From Desulfuromonadaceae bacterium (GTDB lineage: Bacteria; Desulfobacterota; Desulfuromonadia; Geobacterales; Pseudopelobacteraceae): a DNA stretch of 64,000 bases. The DNA lies in the NCBI GenBank assembly GCA_028687585.1, contig JAQTZV010000025.1, forward strand, positions 1 through 64,000, in the 5' to 3' direction. The position numbers and the translations under genes are program-made. This document shows positions 26,787 through 36,774 of this stretch, one piece after another (the first letter of the stretch is position 1; each line of letters opens with the position of its first letter). Under the pieces are notes generated by a model, which worked only from the letters and a program-made list of their open reading frames with translations, did not search any database and was not told the origin of the DNA.

Positions 26787-26891
26787 ATGACTGAAGCTGA
26801 ATTTGCAGGTGTCATTGCAAAATTGTACTTTGAGCGTAACTACACTTCTGGAATTAAGAGCAACACAGATAGGTGCTGGGGAGATATTTGA
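26787..26891 (+). pseudogene. Possible remnant of a DNA-binding protein
   Basis: The 34-codon frame starts TEAEFAGVIAKLYF, which resembles the first helix of SorC/sigma-like helix-turn-helix domains, but ends after WGDI with no recognition helix. Low confidence: the resemblance is short. Confidence 0.2.
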
Positions 26892-27101
26892 GAGGTTCAA
26901 AGAATAAGCACAGGAGGATCGATACTCGGAAGATTACTGACAGCGATCTTTGATAATGGGGATATGCTCGAAGTATAATCTTGAAAACTTACACCCGCAG
27001 CCTGCAGACCGTTGCCTGGGTTCATGATATTCGTGGCGTGGACGGCACTGGTATAAACAGGAGGCAACCCGCCATCAGCACAGCACCACGCCGGGTACAG
27101 G

Positions 27102-28454
27102 TCACAATACCACTCCATGCAGATCCCGCCGCCGATAACGCCAGGCAAAGGCCGCACCGCGGAAATACCAGTCGATCAGAAATACAGCCCACACTGCATA
27201 GAGAGAAAGATGCAGCCAACTCGCTGCCACCCACGACAGCGCCACCCTGATCCCCCACATGGCAACCAGCGTGACTATAAAGACGTAGAAGGTGTCTCCG
27301 GTGCCTCGCAGACTGCCGGCATAGACGAAAGAAATCGCCAGCGGAACCTGGGCAAAGGCCACCATCTTCAGGAACATGCTGCCTTTCTCGATGACATCAG
27401 AGTCGCTGCTGAAGAGGCCGATCAGGAAGTGCGGCGCGAAGAAGAAAATGAGCGCCATAACGGTCATGACGCCGACCGCCAAACGCAACGCCTCTTTATG
27501 GCTGATCCTGGCACGGCGGACTTTACCAGCACCCAGCGACTGCCCCATCAATGTCGCTGCGGCGATTCCCATACCGGCTCCCGGCATGAATGAGAGTGAC
27601 TCGATTGACAGTCCGATTTGGTGTGCGGCGTAGGCCGTTGTGCCATAGGCAATGATGAAACTTGAATAGAACAGTTGGCCGCTCTGCTGTGCCACACGTT
27701 CCAGCGCGACCGGCCAGCCGATTTTCCATATTTTACTAAAGAGTCCGAAATTGAGACGGTTGCACATAACATAGCGTTTGCGGACTGCCTGGATCAGCAG
27801 GTAGGCGAAACCGACGAACTCGGAACAGTTTATGGCGATAGCCGCCCCTTTGACCCCCAGCGCCGGCATGCCGAGTTTACCGTAAATCAGTGGCCAGGCC
27901 AGCAGCACATGTAGAATATTAACCACAATTATGGCTTCCATAGGCGTGCGGGTGTCCCCGTTGCCATGCATGATTGCGGAGAGCACATTCAGTCCGGTTG
28001 TCCAGATCATCCAGAGAAACACCAACCGGATGTATTCGGCAGCTAAAGCCTGCACCTCCCCTGTCGCCCCCATCATCCGGGCGATATCACCCCCCCAGCG
28101 AGAACCGGCCAGCGAGCAGACTATCGTCATAACCAGACCGGCCAGACAAGCCACATATGCCGCACGGCTTGCTTCCTCACGCCGTCCGGCACCACACAGG
28201 TGCGCGATTACAACCGTTGTTCCGGTTGAAAGCCCCCAGAATACGGTCATGGTCGTGACCATCAGCAACTGACCGAGGCCTGTTGCTGCGATAGCAGAGG
28301 CACCCAACCCCCCGGTCAGAAAAACGTCGACGATTGATACCAGCCGCTGAAAAAGCGATGAGAGCAGTACAGGGAGAGAGAGTAACAATACGTTGCGACG
28401 TATGGAAACCGGCTTACGGGGCTTTCGGGTGAGGAGGGCAAAGAGAAGCGACAT
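27102..28454 (-). CDS. MATE-family efflux transporter
   Basis: About 450 residues with twelve spans in two related halves, typical of MATE multidrug/cation antiporters (LLSLPVLLSSLFQRLVSIVD start, PAL, GAAIA and SIESLSFMPGAGMG regions). The frame is open to a TTG at 28490, but the ATG at 28454 (MSLLFALL) fits the family better; neither has a strong ribosome site. It lies downstream of the flagellar terminator and is likely separately transcribed. Confidence 0.88.
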   Translation of the reverse strand: MSLLFALLTRKPRKPVSIRRNVLLLSLPVLLSSLFQRLVSIVDVFLTGGLGASAIAATGLGQLLMVTTMTVFWGLSTGTTVVIAHLCGAGRREEASRAAYVACLAGLVMTIVCSLAGSRWGGDIARMMGATGEVQALAAEYIRLVFLWMIWTTGLNVLSAIMHGNGDTRTPMEAIIVVNILHVLLAWPLIYGKLGMPALGVKGAAIAINCSEFVGFAYLLIQAVRKRYVMCNRLNFGLFSKIWKIGWPVALERVAQQSGQLFYSSFIIAYGTTAYAAHQIGLSIESLSFMPGAGMGIAAATLMGQSLGAGKVRRARISHKEALRLAVGVMTVMALIFFFAPHFLIGLFSSDSDVIEKGSMFLKMVAFAQVPLAISFVYAGSLRGTGDTFYVFIVTLVAMWGIRVALSWVAASWLHLSLYAVWAVFLIDWYFRGAAFAWRYRRRDLHGVVL

Positions 28455-28502
28455 GGATTCATTTATAGGATTGGTCAGCAGGAAGGTCAATGTTTTTCAA
28501 GT

Positions 28503-28528
28503 AAAAAAGCGAGACCACGTGGCCTCGC
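28503..28528 (-). terminator. Rho-independent terminator after flgL
   Basis: On the minus strand GCGAGGCCACGTGGTCTCGC folds into a near-perfect hairpin followed by six T. It closes the flagellar operon 22 bases after the flgL stop codon. Confidence 0.9.
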
Positions 28529-28550
28529 CGAAAACAGTACTTTCGTTATC

Positions 28551-29453
28551 TTAAAGATAATCCAGAAGCGATAGTTGAGAAAGCTTTGCCGTTACAGACA
28601 GCGAGGCATCAAAGGCAATTTTCTGTTGGTTCAGTTGGACAGCCAGTTTGGCATAATCAACATTCTGGGTATTTCCGTAAATATTTTCCAGAGTGTTTTT
28701 GGTGTTCTCGTTCATCTTGGCCGAGCTATCGAGGCGAATAATTCGTGAGGCCACGTCGCTCTGGGCATTGTTGATCTGTTTGGTTCCGGCTTCCAACGCC
28801 TGGGCTCCGGCCTGAATGTTTGGCACATTGTTTGCTCCAACAGCCGCAATCAAGTCATCGAATGCTTTTAGAATATTAGTAGTTCCGTAGGGTTGAGAGG
28901 TGGCCGTATCCGCTGTGAGTATCTGGTTCCCGGGAATATTCATCTGCAATGTGGTGCTATTTCCTATTTCCACCTTCAGCGACGTTTCATCACCGGCGTA
29001 ATACGGAGCGGTACCGCTGAAAGGCTGCGTCGCATTTATAGCTCCGCCAAAGACGTACTGATCACCAACCTGCATATTGCCCATATCAATCATCTGTTGC
29101 TTCAGCGCCGTTAGCTGCGAGATGGCATTCTGCCGTTCAACCGGATCGTTGCTGCCGCCGGCTATAGTGGCAACCTGTTGTTTGGCCAGCTTCATGATAT
29201 CCGACATTCCCGTAAGAGCGGTATTGGAGAACTGCTGCCATGTCGAAGACTTATTAATATTGCTGAGATATTGATCTCCCGATCTAAGCTTGTCACCAAT
29301 ATCAAGCAGAAGCCTCGAGTTAATAGGATCATCACTCGGACGATTAATATTTTGGCCTGTTGCCGCCAATTCCTCCAACCTGTTCAGCTTGGCGCGACCC
29401 TGCTGAATATTGTAAATTGAATTATCGGCAGACATGTTTGACGTAACTCGCAT
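28551..29453 (-). CDS. flgL: Flagellar hook-filament junction protein FlgL
   Basis: A 300-residue flagellin-like protein: coiled-coil start MRVTSNMSADNSIYNIQQGRAKL, a RPSDDPINSRLLL segment, and a carboxy-terminal helix NVDYAKLAVQLNQQKIAFDASLSVTAKLSQLSLLDYL (family pattern YA-A---L--Q---Y-A-L----). It links the hook to the filament. It is the last gene of the flagellar operon. CsrA and FliW genes, often found after flgL, are absent here. Confidence 0.93.
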   Translation of the reverse strand: MRVTSNMSADNSIYNIQQGRAKLNRLEELAATGQNINRPSDDPINSRLLLDIGDKLRSGDQYLSNINKSSTWQQFSNTALTGMSDIMKLAKQQVATIAGGSNDPVERQNAISQLTALKQQMIDMGNMQVGDQYVFGGAINATQPFSGTAPYYAGDETSLKVEIGNSTTLQMNIPGNQILTADTATSQPYGTTNILKAFDDLIAAVGANNVPNIQAGAQALEAGTKQINNAQSDVASRIIRLDSSAKMNENTKNTLENIYGNTQNVDYAKLAVQLNQQKIAFDASLSVTAKLSQLSLLDYL

Positions 29454-29499
29454 GATAAATTCTCCTGGCCCCTGATAAGGATAGTGTTTTCCCCAAACG

Positions 29500-30915
29500 C
29501 TAACGTATGAGATTTATAACCGTGTCCATCATCTCGGTAGCCGTGGTTATTATTTTGGATGAAGCCTGGTAAGAACGCTGATATTTGATCAGACTGGTCA
29601 GCTCCTCATCGAGCGAAACGCCGGAATTTGACTCTCGTAGAGTTGTCAGCTGCTTGGTAAAAGCGATATCCTGTGCTTCGGTGTTCTTAGCCGACATAGT
29701 ATCCAGACCGATCTGGCTGACCAGACTGTCAAAATAGCTGCTGAAGGTAGCAGTGTTGCCTGGCATGGTAAGCGTATTCTGGAGCTGTGCAATCTTGAGA
29801 GCATTGCTGTTGTCACCCGTTGCAACAGCACTACCCGATGCGGCGATATTCCCAGTGCCGGTAATGCCTGCATCAATAGAAATATTTGCGGCGGTAATAT
29901 TGGCAGGATCAAAGAAGTCGCCGCCTGGATTCCCGTTTTGATCGTAGGAGTTGAGAGGGTTAGTCACAATGTTATGCAGCGTATTAACCCGATTGACTAT
30001 CTCGCTCGCCAATGCATCGACCTGGCTCAGATATCCTGGGATGACGGTGTCACGCAGTGCCAGGGTCGCACCGAGTTGGCCAGTCACCGGTGCAGGCGCA
30101 ACAGGCGCCGCAACACCGCCGGGGGGGGTTACATTGACATCGTAAAAACCGGTACCTGCATTGATTGTCAAAGAAAATGAGCCGGCAGTTGAACCGGTTA
30201 CCAGAGCCGGTCCAGCGCCGTCAGCATATTTGATATCAGTTGTCCCGTCACTGTTTTCCGTGAAGGTGATCCCGATCTGCAACGAAAGATCTCGTACCAA
30301 TTGATCCCGTCGATCCCTGATCTCATTGGCGTTACCGCTCACCAATTCTGTTGTCCTGATCTGGCCATTAAGCTGGGCGATGCTGGTCAGCTTCGCATTA
30401 ATATCGGCGGTGAGCGGCGTAAGCGAGTCATTCTGTGTTGAGATCGTATCGGTAAGGGATTTGCTGACAGAGTGAAAATTGTCGACCAATATCTGAGCGC
30501 GGCTTATCACCGTCTGGCGCTCCACCGAACCTGTCGGATTGAGTGTCAAGTCCTGCCATGCGCCGAAATAGTCGGAAATTGCCGTACCAAGACCATCTTG
30601 GGCAACCTCATTAAAGACCGGTTCTATCTGCTGCAGCACGGTTGATTTGGTTGTGTCATAGCCCTGGGTGCTCTGGGCAGTTACGAGCTGCTGCTGTAAC
30701 AGAGCGTCGTAATATCTCTCTACTGAAGCAATGCGCACCCCTGTTCCCAATGGAAATCCATTTGCAGTAGTAGGCGGCGCAGATTCAAAAATAACCCGTT
30801 GACGCGAATAACCGGGTGTATTGACATTGGCTATATTCTCACTGGTCACCTCAGTAGCAACGCGATATACACTGAGCCCGTTCCTGCCGATCTCCATAGC
30901 CGCACTGAGTCCCAT
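29500..30915 (-). CDS. flgK: Flagellar hook-associated protein FlgK
   Basis: A 471-residue hook-filament junction protein. The amino terminus has the rod/hook pattern GLSVYRVATEVTSENIANVNTPGYSRQ, and the carboxy terminus GVSLDEELTSLIKYQRSYQASSKIITTATEMMDTVINLI is diagnostic. The middle domain is variable. It starts 1 bp after flgN, whose product is its export chaperone. Confidence 0.94.
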   Translation of the reverse strand: MGLSAAMEIGRNGLSVYRVATEVTSENIANVNTPGYSRQRVIFESAPPTTANGFPLGTGVRIASVERYYDALLQQQLVTAQSTQGYDTTKSTVLQQIEPVFNEVAQDGLGTAISDYFGAWQDLTLNPTGSVERQTVISRAQILVDNFHSVSKSLTDTISTQNDSLTPLTADINAKLTSIAQLNGQIRTTELVSGNANEIRDRRDQLVRDLSLQIGITFTENSDGTTDIKYADGAGPALVTGSTAGSFSLTINAGTGFYDVNVTPPGGVAAPVAPAPVTGQLGATLALRDTVIPGYLSQVDALASEIVNRVNTLHNIVTNPLNSYDQNGNPGGDFFDPANITAANISIDAGITGTGNIAASGSAVATGDNSNALKIAQLQNTLTMPGNTATFSSYFDSLVSQIGLDTMSAKNTEAQDIAFTKQLTTLRESNSGVSLDEELTSLIKYQRSYQASSKIITTATEMMDTVINLIR

Positions 30916-30916
30916 A

Positions 30917-31408
30917 TCATGCCTCCCTATTGACCATCACGGCACTCGCCGGGCGTTGTTGATAACCTCCGGAGGCGCCATAGATGTTCGATTGATTGAC
31001 CAGACGCATTATCAGGCCAAGCGTAGAGGTAACGGATGACGAAAAACGCTCTGCTATCTCTACGTTCAAGGCAGACACCTGCCGGATCCGCTCGGCGGTC
31101 CGGTGAATCTGTTGCTGCTTCGTGAGCAGCTCCCGGTTTCCTCTTTTTGCAATACATTCCGCAATCTCACCGAGAGAAGCCGATACCGGCAGTCCTACAC
31201 AAACGGCCTGCGCGGAAACTGCTTGCTGGAGAATTGGCGTCTGCCCGGCAATTTTAACAAACAGCTCTTCTTTCGTCCGGTTGGACAAATCCATGGCGCT
31301 CGTGTCGACATCACCCATCTCAACCGTCTCACGCTCAAGCACCTGAAGCAGTTCATTCAAAAGCCCGGTCTGTAACGAAATCTCTGCCAACAGTTTTTTC
31401 AGTTCCAT
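30917..31408 (-). CDS. flgN: Flagellar export chaperone FlgN
   Basis: 163 residues, mostly alpha-helical, with leucine-rich helices and the conserved end NQSNIYGASGGYQQ. It binds FlgK and FlgL before export. It is placed directly before flgK, the standard arrangement. Sequence similarity in the family is low, so context carries much of the call. Confidence 0.82.
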   Translation of the reverse strand: MELKKLLAEISLQTGLLNELLQVLERETVEMGDVDTSAMDLSNRTKEELFVKIAGQTPILQQAVSAQAVCVGLPVSASLGEIAECIAKRGNRELLTKQQQIHRTAERIRQVSALNVEIAERFSSSVTSTLGLIMRLVNQSNIYGASGGYQQRPASAVMVNREA

Positions 31409-31425
31409 GATTTGGACTCCAGCTG

Positions 31426-31803
31426 CTATTCCACACGATCAATTTTTGGTGTGGTCGTTCGACTTTCCTGGCGGATAATATCTTTTTCAATTATTTTAGC
31501 GATCCCCAATCCGCCACCCCGCTTTACCGAAGCATCGGCGTATTGCTGATCCAGCATCGAACGGTAGACCTCTTCGCCGTGGCCGCCTCCGGTCAACGTG
31601 TCTTTGCCGACAGTGGCGCGCATTGATTTCATCATCATGCCAACGAACAGTCCTTCGAAATCCTGAGATATTTTTTTTGCCTGCTGGCGCTGTTTTTCAG
31701 TTACTCCGGGACTGCCATCAGATGCTGCACGCCGCAACAGTCGCGCTTTATCCGCCGAGGCATCCGACACTTCGGGAGTTATTGTGGCAATTTTGATATC
31801 CAT
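31426..31803 (-). CDS. flgJ: Rod-binding protein (FlgJ amino-terminal type)
   Basis: A 125-residue protein with the rod-binding domain only: ISQDFEGLFVGMMMKSMRATVG and GGGHGEEVYRSMLDQQYADA. The peptidoglycan hydrolase half of enterobacterial FlgJ is missing, as in many delta-lineage species; a separate hydrolase must open the wall. It lies 17 bp before flgN; flgM would be expected around here and is absent. Confidence 0.9.
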   Translation of the reverse strand: MDIKIATITPEVSDASADKARLLRRAASDGSPGVTEKQRQQAKKISQDFEGLFVGMMMKSMRATVGKDTLTGGGHGEEVYRSMLDQQYADASVKRGGGLGIAKIIEKDIIRQESRTTTPKIDRVE

Positions 31804-31841
31804 ACTGTCCTTATCGTACCGATCCGCACGTTAGTTAAGCG

Positions 31842-32942
31842 CTAAATTATGGAAAGCTCCGCTTGCAGTGCTCCTGCGGACTTGACGGCCTGAATAATGC
31901 TGATCATATCGCGCGGAGTCACCCCCAGCAGATTGAGAGCCCGCACAACGTCACCGATACTTGCACCTTCCGGCATCACCATCAGGCGGCGGTTTTCCTC
32001 TTCTACTTTCAAATCGGTCCGCGGAACCACCTTGGTCTCACCGGTCCTGCTGAACGGTGCTGGCTGTGACACCTGCGGAGTTTCCTTGATAACCAGTGAC
32101 AGACTGCCGTGAGTAACTGCCACCGTTGATATGCGCACGTTTTCGCCCATGACAACTGTTCCGGTGCGCTCGTTCAACACCACTTTAGCCGGCACGTCCG
32201 GTATAACCTCCAGCCTTTCCAGAGCTGCCACAAACTCAACCGCGCGGTTCGCGTACGCTTCCGGAATAGTCAGGGTTACCGAGCCAGGGTCTTTGCTGGC
32301 GGCAACAGGACTTTTAAATTTGTTATTAATAACCGCAACGATACGTGAAGCCGTTGTAAAGTCGGCGTCATGCAAATTCAGGTTTAATACCGATTTTCCC
32401 GTCAGTGTGTTGGGAAGTTCCCGCTCTACGAGGGCTCCGTTCGGTATCCGGCCGGCTGTTGGATGGTTTTTCTGGGCCGTAGCGCCCTGGCCGCCAAACG
32501 CAAATGAGTTGGTCAGGACCGAACCCTGGGCAACAGCGTATACCTGATTGTCAGCACCTTTCAACGGGGCCATGATCAACGTGCCGCCGGCAATACTTTT
32601 GGCATCACCGAGAGACGAGACAAGAACATCCAAACGATTACCCTGCTTCGCAAATGGAGGGAGAGTTACCGTTACCATGACGGCGGCAACGTTTTTAGTC
32701 TTGATGGTATTAGCGGATGTGGTGATCCCCATCCGTTCCAGCATATTCACCACTGACTGGATCTGAAACTTTGTCTGATCGCTATCCCCGGTACTGTTCA
32801 AACCAACAACCAGACCGTATCCCATCAACTGGTTGTCCCGAACACCTTCAAACGACGCCAGATCCTTTATACGTATGGCATGTGCGCCTGTTGTAATTAA
32901 AATAATCACCGCACAAAGTATTGCAGAAACAGCACTCTTCAT
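31842..32942 (-). CDS. flgI: Flagellar P-ring protein FlgI
   Basis: A 366-residue periplasmic ring protein. It has a signal peptide ending near THA-IRIKD, the segment IRIKDLASFEGVRDNQLMGYGLVVGLNSTGD (family-typical) and the end RDMISIIQAVKSAGALQAELSII. It forms the P ring around the rod in the peptidoglycan layer. Full length. Confidence 0.96.
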   Translation of the reverse strand: MKSAVSAILCAVIILITTGAHAIRIKDLASFEGVRDNQLMGYGLVVGLNSTGDSDQTKFQIQSVVNMLERMGITTSANTIKTKNVAAVMVTVTLPPFAKQGNRLDVLVSSLGDAKSIAGGTLIMAPLKGADNQVYAVAQGSVLTNSFAFGGQGATAQKNHPTAGRIPNGALVERELPNTLTGKSVLNLNLHDADFTTASRIVAVINNKFKSPVAASKDPGSVTLTIPEAYANRAVEFVAALERLEVIPDVPAKVVLNERTGTVVMGENVRISTVAVTHGSLSLVIKETPQVSQPAPFSRTGETKVVPRTDLKVEEENRRLMVMPEGASIGDVVRALNLLGVTPRDMISIIQAVKSAGALQAELSII

Positions 32943-32981
32943 ATTCTTCCTTTGTCTGCCGTGTAGACTTCGGCAGGTGTG

Positions 32982-33656
32982 TCAGAATGGCCAGATTTTG
33001 GTAAAGATGCCCATCAGCCAGCCCGGACTCTGCTGGTCAGAGATAATACCTCTCCCGGAATAACTGATACGCGCATCGGCCACATAGATTGAGTTTACCG
33101 TATTATCCGGTGCAATGTCGCGTGTTCGCACAAACCCTTCCAGCACTATGATCTGATCCTCATCGTTCACCTTGATGTTGCGCCGCCCCTCGATCATCAG
33201 GTTTCCGTTCGCCTGTACATCCATTACCCGGGCCGTTATGGTAGCATTCAGATTTTCCTGACGTGACGTGTTGCCGGCTCCTTTGAATGACGTACCGGAA
33301 CTTGCTTTAATGAGAGATGCCAGGTCAGCAAAATTATTCTTTGCAAACCCGGATGTTTCCAGCCCCAGCAGACTGGAAATCCCTGCGTTCACCGAGCTAT
33401 CGCGTGACGTACCGGTTTTTGCATCTTTAGAGGCACTGGCAGTCTCGGAAATAACAACGGTGATGATGTCCCCTCTGCGACGTGCCTTCATATCTTCAGT
33501 CAGGCTGGCAGAAGTTGATTGCCAGAGAGATCCGTTCGAATAATCTGCCGCAGGCCGTTGCGTCAGATCTTCAAAACCGGCAGTTTTGATATCGGTTTTT
33601 TCAACAGCACATCCGGTTAAGAGGAGGATAAACAGGGGCAAAAGTACGTATCTCAT
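32982..33656 (-). CDS. flgH: Flagellar L-ring lipoprotein FlgH
   Basis: 224 residues with a lipobox (LLTGC), so lipid-anchored in the outer membrane, and the family patterns SLWQSTS and RRRGDIITVVISETASASKDA. I use the ATG after AGGAAACCCC; the longer frame adds 19 residues unlike FlgH. It builds the L ring. Its start lies inside the flgA-flgH overlap region, 25 bp from the flgA stop. Confidence 0.95.
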   Translation of the reverse strand: MRYVLLPLFILLLTGCAVEKTDIKTAGFEDLTQRPAADYSNGSLWQSTSASLTEDMKARRRGDIITVVISETASASKDAKTGTSRDSSVNAGISSLLGLETSGFAKNNFADLASLIKASSGTSFKGAGNTSRQENLNATITARVMDVQANGNLMIEGRRNIKVNDEDQIIVLEGFVRTRDIAPDNTVNSIYVADARISYSGRGIISDQQSPGWLMGIFTKIWPF

Positions 33657-33681
33657 GGGGTTTCCTTCGCTCACTTTGTGT

Positions 33682-34395
33682 TCAAAAAGCGACCTGAACA
33701 GTAGATCCGTCAATGACTTTGGCCGGTATGTCCTTGAGAGAAGTCATATTTTTGACTCGTATTATATCTCCCGCGGCACCGGAGCTGTGGGCCTTTCCGG
33801 TTACAGATATTTTAAACACACTGTTTTCCGCAATTATCGTGACCATCTGACCGCTTTTAATAAGCGGAATCCGTTCAATCTGATCCGCGCGAACCGGCTG
33901 ATTCGCCCGAAGAGTTGTACGAGTTTTTTTACCGGCCACCTCATCAATCGACCGGACTCCAAGGTGGGAATTTTGTGTGATTTCTCGTTTCTGCAGGGCC
34001 AGGTCAGTGGCCTCTATGGTGGTACCATGCTCAAGCTGACGCACGGTAACAACCGTGTCGACCAGCGCCTCAACATCGATCCTCACCGGGATATTGCGCA
34101 GCACCCTCTCTTTCTGACGGGCCAGAACGGTAATAGTTATTCTTCCCCACCCTTCCCACTTTTGCGGGGCAACAACTTCATAGTCGATCTTCCCGTCCGG
34201 AAGATTTAAAGAGTCGGAAATGGATATCCGGCGGAGGTGCACATCCCATCCCATTCCGGCAGTACGGGTCGTTACGAATGTGGTGACCGCTTCCCGGACC
34301 TCCTTATCCCGATCAACAGCAGACAGGGCCGACCGGGGGCAGAAGGCAGTCAATGTTAAAAAAAGAAAAAAAACAGGGAGCCGTAAGTATTTCAT
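33682..34395 (-). CDS. flgA: P-ring assembly chaperone FlgA
   Basis: 237 residues with a signal peptide ending near ALSA, and the SAF-like carboxy half (QPVRADQIERIPLIKSGQMVTIIAENSVFKISVTGKAHSSGAAGDIIRVKN). It helps FlgI assemble in the periplasm. Length is normal for the family. Lies 18 bp after flgG. Confidence 0.92.
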   Translation of the reverse strand: MKYLRLPVFFLFLTLTAFCPRSALSAVDRDKEVREAVTTFVTTRTAGMGWDVHLRRISISDSLNLPDGKIDYEVVAPQKWEGWGRITITVLARQKERVLRNIPVRIDVEALVDTVVTVRQLEHGTTIEATDLALQKREITQNSHLGVRSIDEVAGKKTRTTLRANQPVRADQIERIPLIKSGQMVTIIAENSVFKISVTGKAHSSGAAGDIIRVKNMTSLKDIPAKVIDGSTVQVAF

Positions 34396-34413
34396 AATGG
34401 GTATGTCCAGGTC

Positions 34414-35202
34414 TTATCGTTTCAGGTTGTTGGCAGTCTGCAGCATCTCATCCGAAGTAGTGACCGCCTTGGAATTAATCTCATAGGCACGCTGGCCGAC
34501 AATCATGTTAACCATCTCTTCCGCAACATTAACGTTACTCATCTCAAGAAATCCCTGACCAAGTGTTCCAAGGCCTTCCTGCCCCGGAGTGCCGGTCGTT
34601 GCAGCTCCGGAGGCATCGGTCGGAAGATATATATTTTTCCCCTGACTGGCGAGGCCCGCTGCATTGGGAAACGATGCCAACTGGATGTTACCGACGATGG
34701 TCGTGGCACTCTGCCCGGCAACCTGCACAGAAACGGTGCCGTCGCTGCCGATGTTAATTTTGGTAGCAGTGCTCGGGATGGTTATGGAGGGCGAAAGCGG
34801 GTTACCATCGGAAGTGACAATCTGTCCGGTGCTGTCGTGCTTGAAAGCGCCGGCCTTAGAATAGCCGACAGTGCCGTCAGGGAGGGTAATCTGAAAAAAC
34901 CCCCCCCCTTCGATTGCGAGATCAAGCTCGTTACCGGTCTGGGTGAAGTCTCCCGACGTGAATATTTTGGTAACGGCAGCCAGGCGACTTCCCAGGCCTA
35001 TCTGGATTCCGGTTGGAACCTGGGTAGTGTTCGTGGCCGGAGAGCCGGTCGTTTTCAAATTCTGGTAGATCAAATCCTGAAAATCCGCCCGACTGCGCTT
35101 GAAACCGGTGGTATTTACGTTCGCCAGGTTGTTGGCGATAACGTCAATGCTTTTCTGTTGTGCCTGCATACCGGATGCAGCCGTAAAAAGCGAACGAATC
35201 AT
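34414..35202 (-). CDS. flgG: Flagellar distal rod protein FlgG
   Basis: 262 residues; the start [38 protein letters not shown] is diagnostic (split here by meaning: SGMQAQQ, then [12 protein letters not shown]), and the end [31 protein letters not shown] is typical. It forms the distal rod. Full length. Confidence 0.96.
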   Translation of the reverse strand: MIRSLFTAASGMQAQQKSIDVIANNLANVNTTGFKRSRADFQDLIYQNLKTTGSPATNTTQVPTGIQIGLGSRLAAVTKIFTSGDFTQTGNELDLAIEGGGFFQITLPDGTVGYSKAGAFKHDSTGQIVTSDGNPLSPSITIPSTATKINIGSDGTVSVQVAGQSATTIVGNIQLASFPNAAGLASQGKNIYLPTDASGAATTGTPGQEGLGTLGQGFLEMSNVNVAEEMVNMIVGQRAYEINSKAVTTSDEMLQTANNLKR

Positions 35203-35236
35203 GAGAGAGCTCCTTTATAACGTATTGAATTTAACA

Positions 35237-35977
35237 CTAGCCGACCCTGCCCAATTCATTGGCCGCTTTTGCGGCAATATCATCGAATCCTCTTATAACC
35301 TTGGAACACGCTTCATAGTAGCGGTTGGTCTCAAGCATCTGCACCATTTCCGAAATACTGTCGACGTTTGATCCTTCGGTATATCCCTGCTGGATCTGCG
35401 CTTTTCCAGGCTGAGGTGTCTCCTGTGGATCGGTGGGGATAAACAGTGTGGCGCCACTCTTGGTCATGACATACGGTTTCGCAAAATCCACTACGGAAAT
35501 TGTGCCGACCGGAGCATCGTCAACCGTCACGTTTCCCTTGTCATCGATTTCAACCCGGTTCCCATTGATTGTTATTGGCACCCCGGCGGCTCCCTGAACA
35601 GGATAGCCATCCACTGTAACCAGGGTACCGTCGTTAGAAGTGCGAAAATTGCCCTGCCGCGTATAGGCTGTCCCTTCCGGAGTCGTAACAGCAAAAAAAC
35701 CATCGCCGGAAAGCGCCAGATCAAGTGGATTACCACTCTGGCTGGTCGGTCCGCTGGAATAGTCAATGTAGACATTTTCTTTCTGCAGGAGAGGATCTGC
35801 GGTCATCCCCTGAGGAAAAACCGGTGGGTTAACGTTGCCTGCCAGCAATCCTTCGAATGTCAATTTATCTTTTTTATATCCGGGAGTATTGATATTCGCC
35901 AGATTATTGCTGATCACATCCATTTTGCGCATGGCGGCCAGACTTCCCGATACGGCTGGGTATATACCACTATTCAT
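35237..35977 (-). CDS. flgF: Flagellar basal-body rod protein FlgF
   Basis: A 246-residue FlgF-type rod protein (MNSGIYPAVSGSLAAMRKMD, NNLANINTPGYK; end MLETNRYYEACSKVIRGFDDIA). It starts 14 bp after fliA and precedes flgG, the usual pair. Confidence 0.93.
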   Translation of the reverse strand: MNSGIYPAVSGSLAAMRKMDVISNNLANINTPGYKKDKLTFEGLLAGNVNPPVFPQGMTADPLLQKENVYIDYSSGPTSQSGNPLDLALSGDGFFAVTTPEGTAYTRQGNFRTSNDGTLVTVDGYPVQGAAGVPITINGNRVEIDDKGNVTVDDAPVGTISVVDFAKPYVMTKSGATLFIPTDPQETPQPGKAQIQQGYTEGSNVDSISEMVQMLETNRYYEACSKVIRGFDDIAAKAANELGRVG

Positions 35978-35991
35978 ATCTGCTCCCCCGG

Positions 35992-36771
35992 TTAGTTTTT
36001 GTGAAGCCTGAGTCGCGAACGCAGCCTGACCATCGCCTGACTGATGATCTGTGAAATGCGGGATTCAGTCAGACCAAGCAACTCACCAATTTCTTTGAGA
36101 TTTAAATCTTCGTTATAATAGAGTGTTACCGCATGACGCTCTTTCTCCGGCAGCGAATCAATTGCCTGTCCAAGCGCCTCGGCCAACTGCATGGTCATAA
36201 CCTGCTGCTGCGGGTTTTTAGCTTCGGATTCACAGAGCACGTCCGCCAGACAGAGCGGGCTGCCATCATCCCCTTCCCAGCTGTCGTCCAGACTGATAAA
36301 GGTAAACACGTGAACGTCGTCAAGAAGCCCGTAATACTCTTCAAGGCTTATCTGCAGTGCCCCGGCGACCTCTTCGCTTGTCGGATGACGGCCTAACTGA
36401 TGTTCAAGCTGCCGCAATTCGCGTTCCAAATGTTTGTATTTGTCACGCATTGACCTGCTAAGCACGTCGTATGAACGAAGCTCGTCCAAAATTGTCCCGC
36501 GAACATGCTGTTCAGCAAACGTTTTAAAGAGCACACCCCTCGTGGGGTCAAAACGATCGGCTGCATTTATCAAGCCAATCATTGCGGAACTCGTCAAGTC
36601 CTGTAAATCAAGGTGTGATGGGAGCTTGGACGCCATCCTGCCGACCAGATAGCGCACCAATGGAATATGGTCCACAATCAGTTTTTCGCGTTCCTTGTCC
36701 TGGCGCCTGTCTGTCGCAATCTCAAACTTTTTTTGACGTCTGTCCAAAACATGTATGTCATCCACAGACAT
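35992..36771 (-). CDS. fliA: Flagellar sigma factor FliA (sigma-28)
   Basis: 259 residues with regions 2 to 4: YLVGRMASKLPSHLDLQDL, FKTFAEQHVRGTILDELR (region 2.4) and a region 4 helix-turn-helix LKEIGELLGLTESRISQI. It directs late flagellar transcription. Its anti-sigma factor FlgM is not encoded in the cluster. It sits 3 bp after flhG. Confidence 0.95.
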   Translation of the reverse strand: MSVDDIHVLDRRQKKFEIATDRRQDKEREKLIVDHIPLVRYLVGRMASKLPSHLDLQDLTSSAMIGLINAADRFDPTRGVLFKTFAEQHVRGTILDELRSYDVLSRSMRDKYKHLERELRQLEHQLGRHPTSEEVAGALQISLEEYYGLLDDVHVFTFISLDDSWEGDDGSPLCLADVLCESEAKNPQQQVMTMQLAEALGQAIDSLPEKERHAVTLYYNEDLNLKEIGELLGLTESRISQIISQAMVRLRSRLRLHKN

Positions 36772-36774
36772 ATC

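Larger units (their letters stand above)
26403..27101. other. AT-rich intergenic region, about 700 bases
   Basis: No convincing gene. It holds a 17-base palindrome at 26664-26680 and, just after it, ACAAACAATAATTTGT, a looser copy. A 34-codon plus-strand frame at 26787-26891 starts like a helix-turn-helix protein (TEAEFAGVIAKLYFERNYTSG) and then breaks; it may be a remnant. Frames on the opposite strand toward the MATE gene look like shadows. Confidence 0.5.
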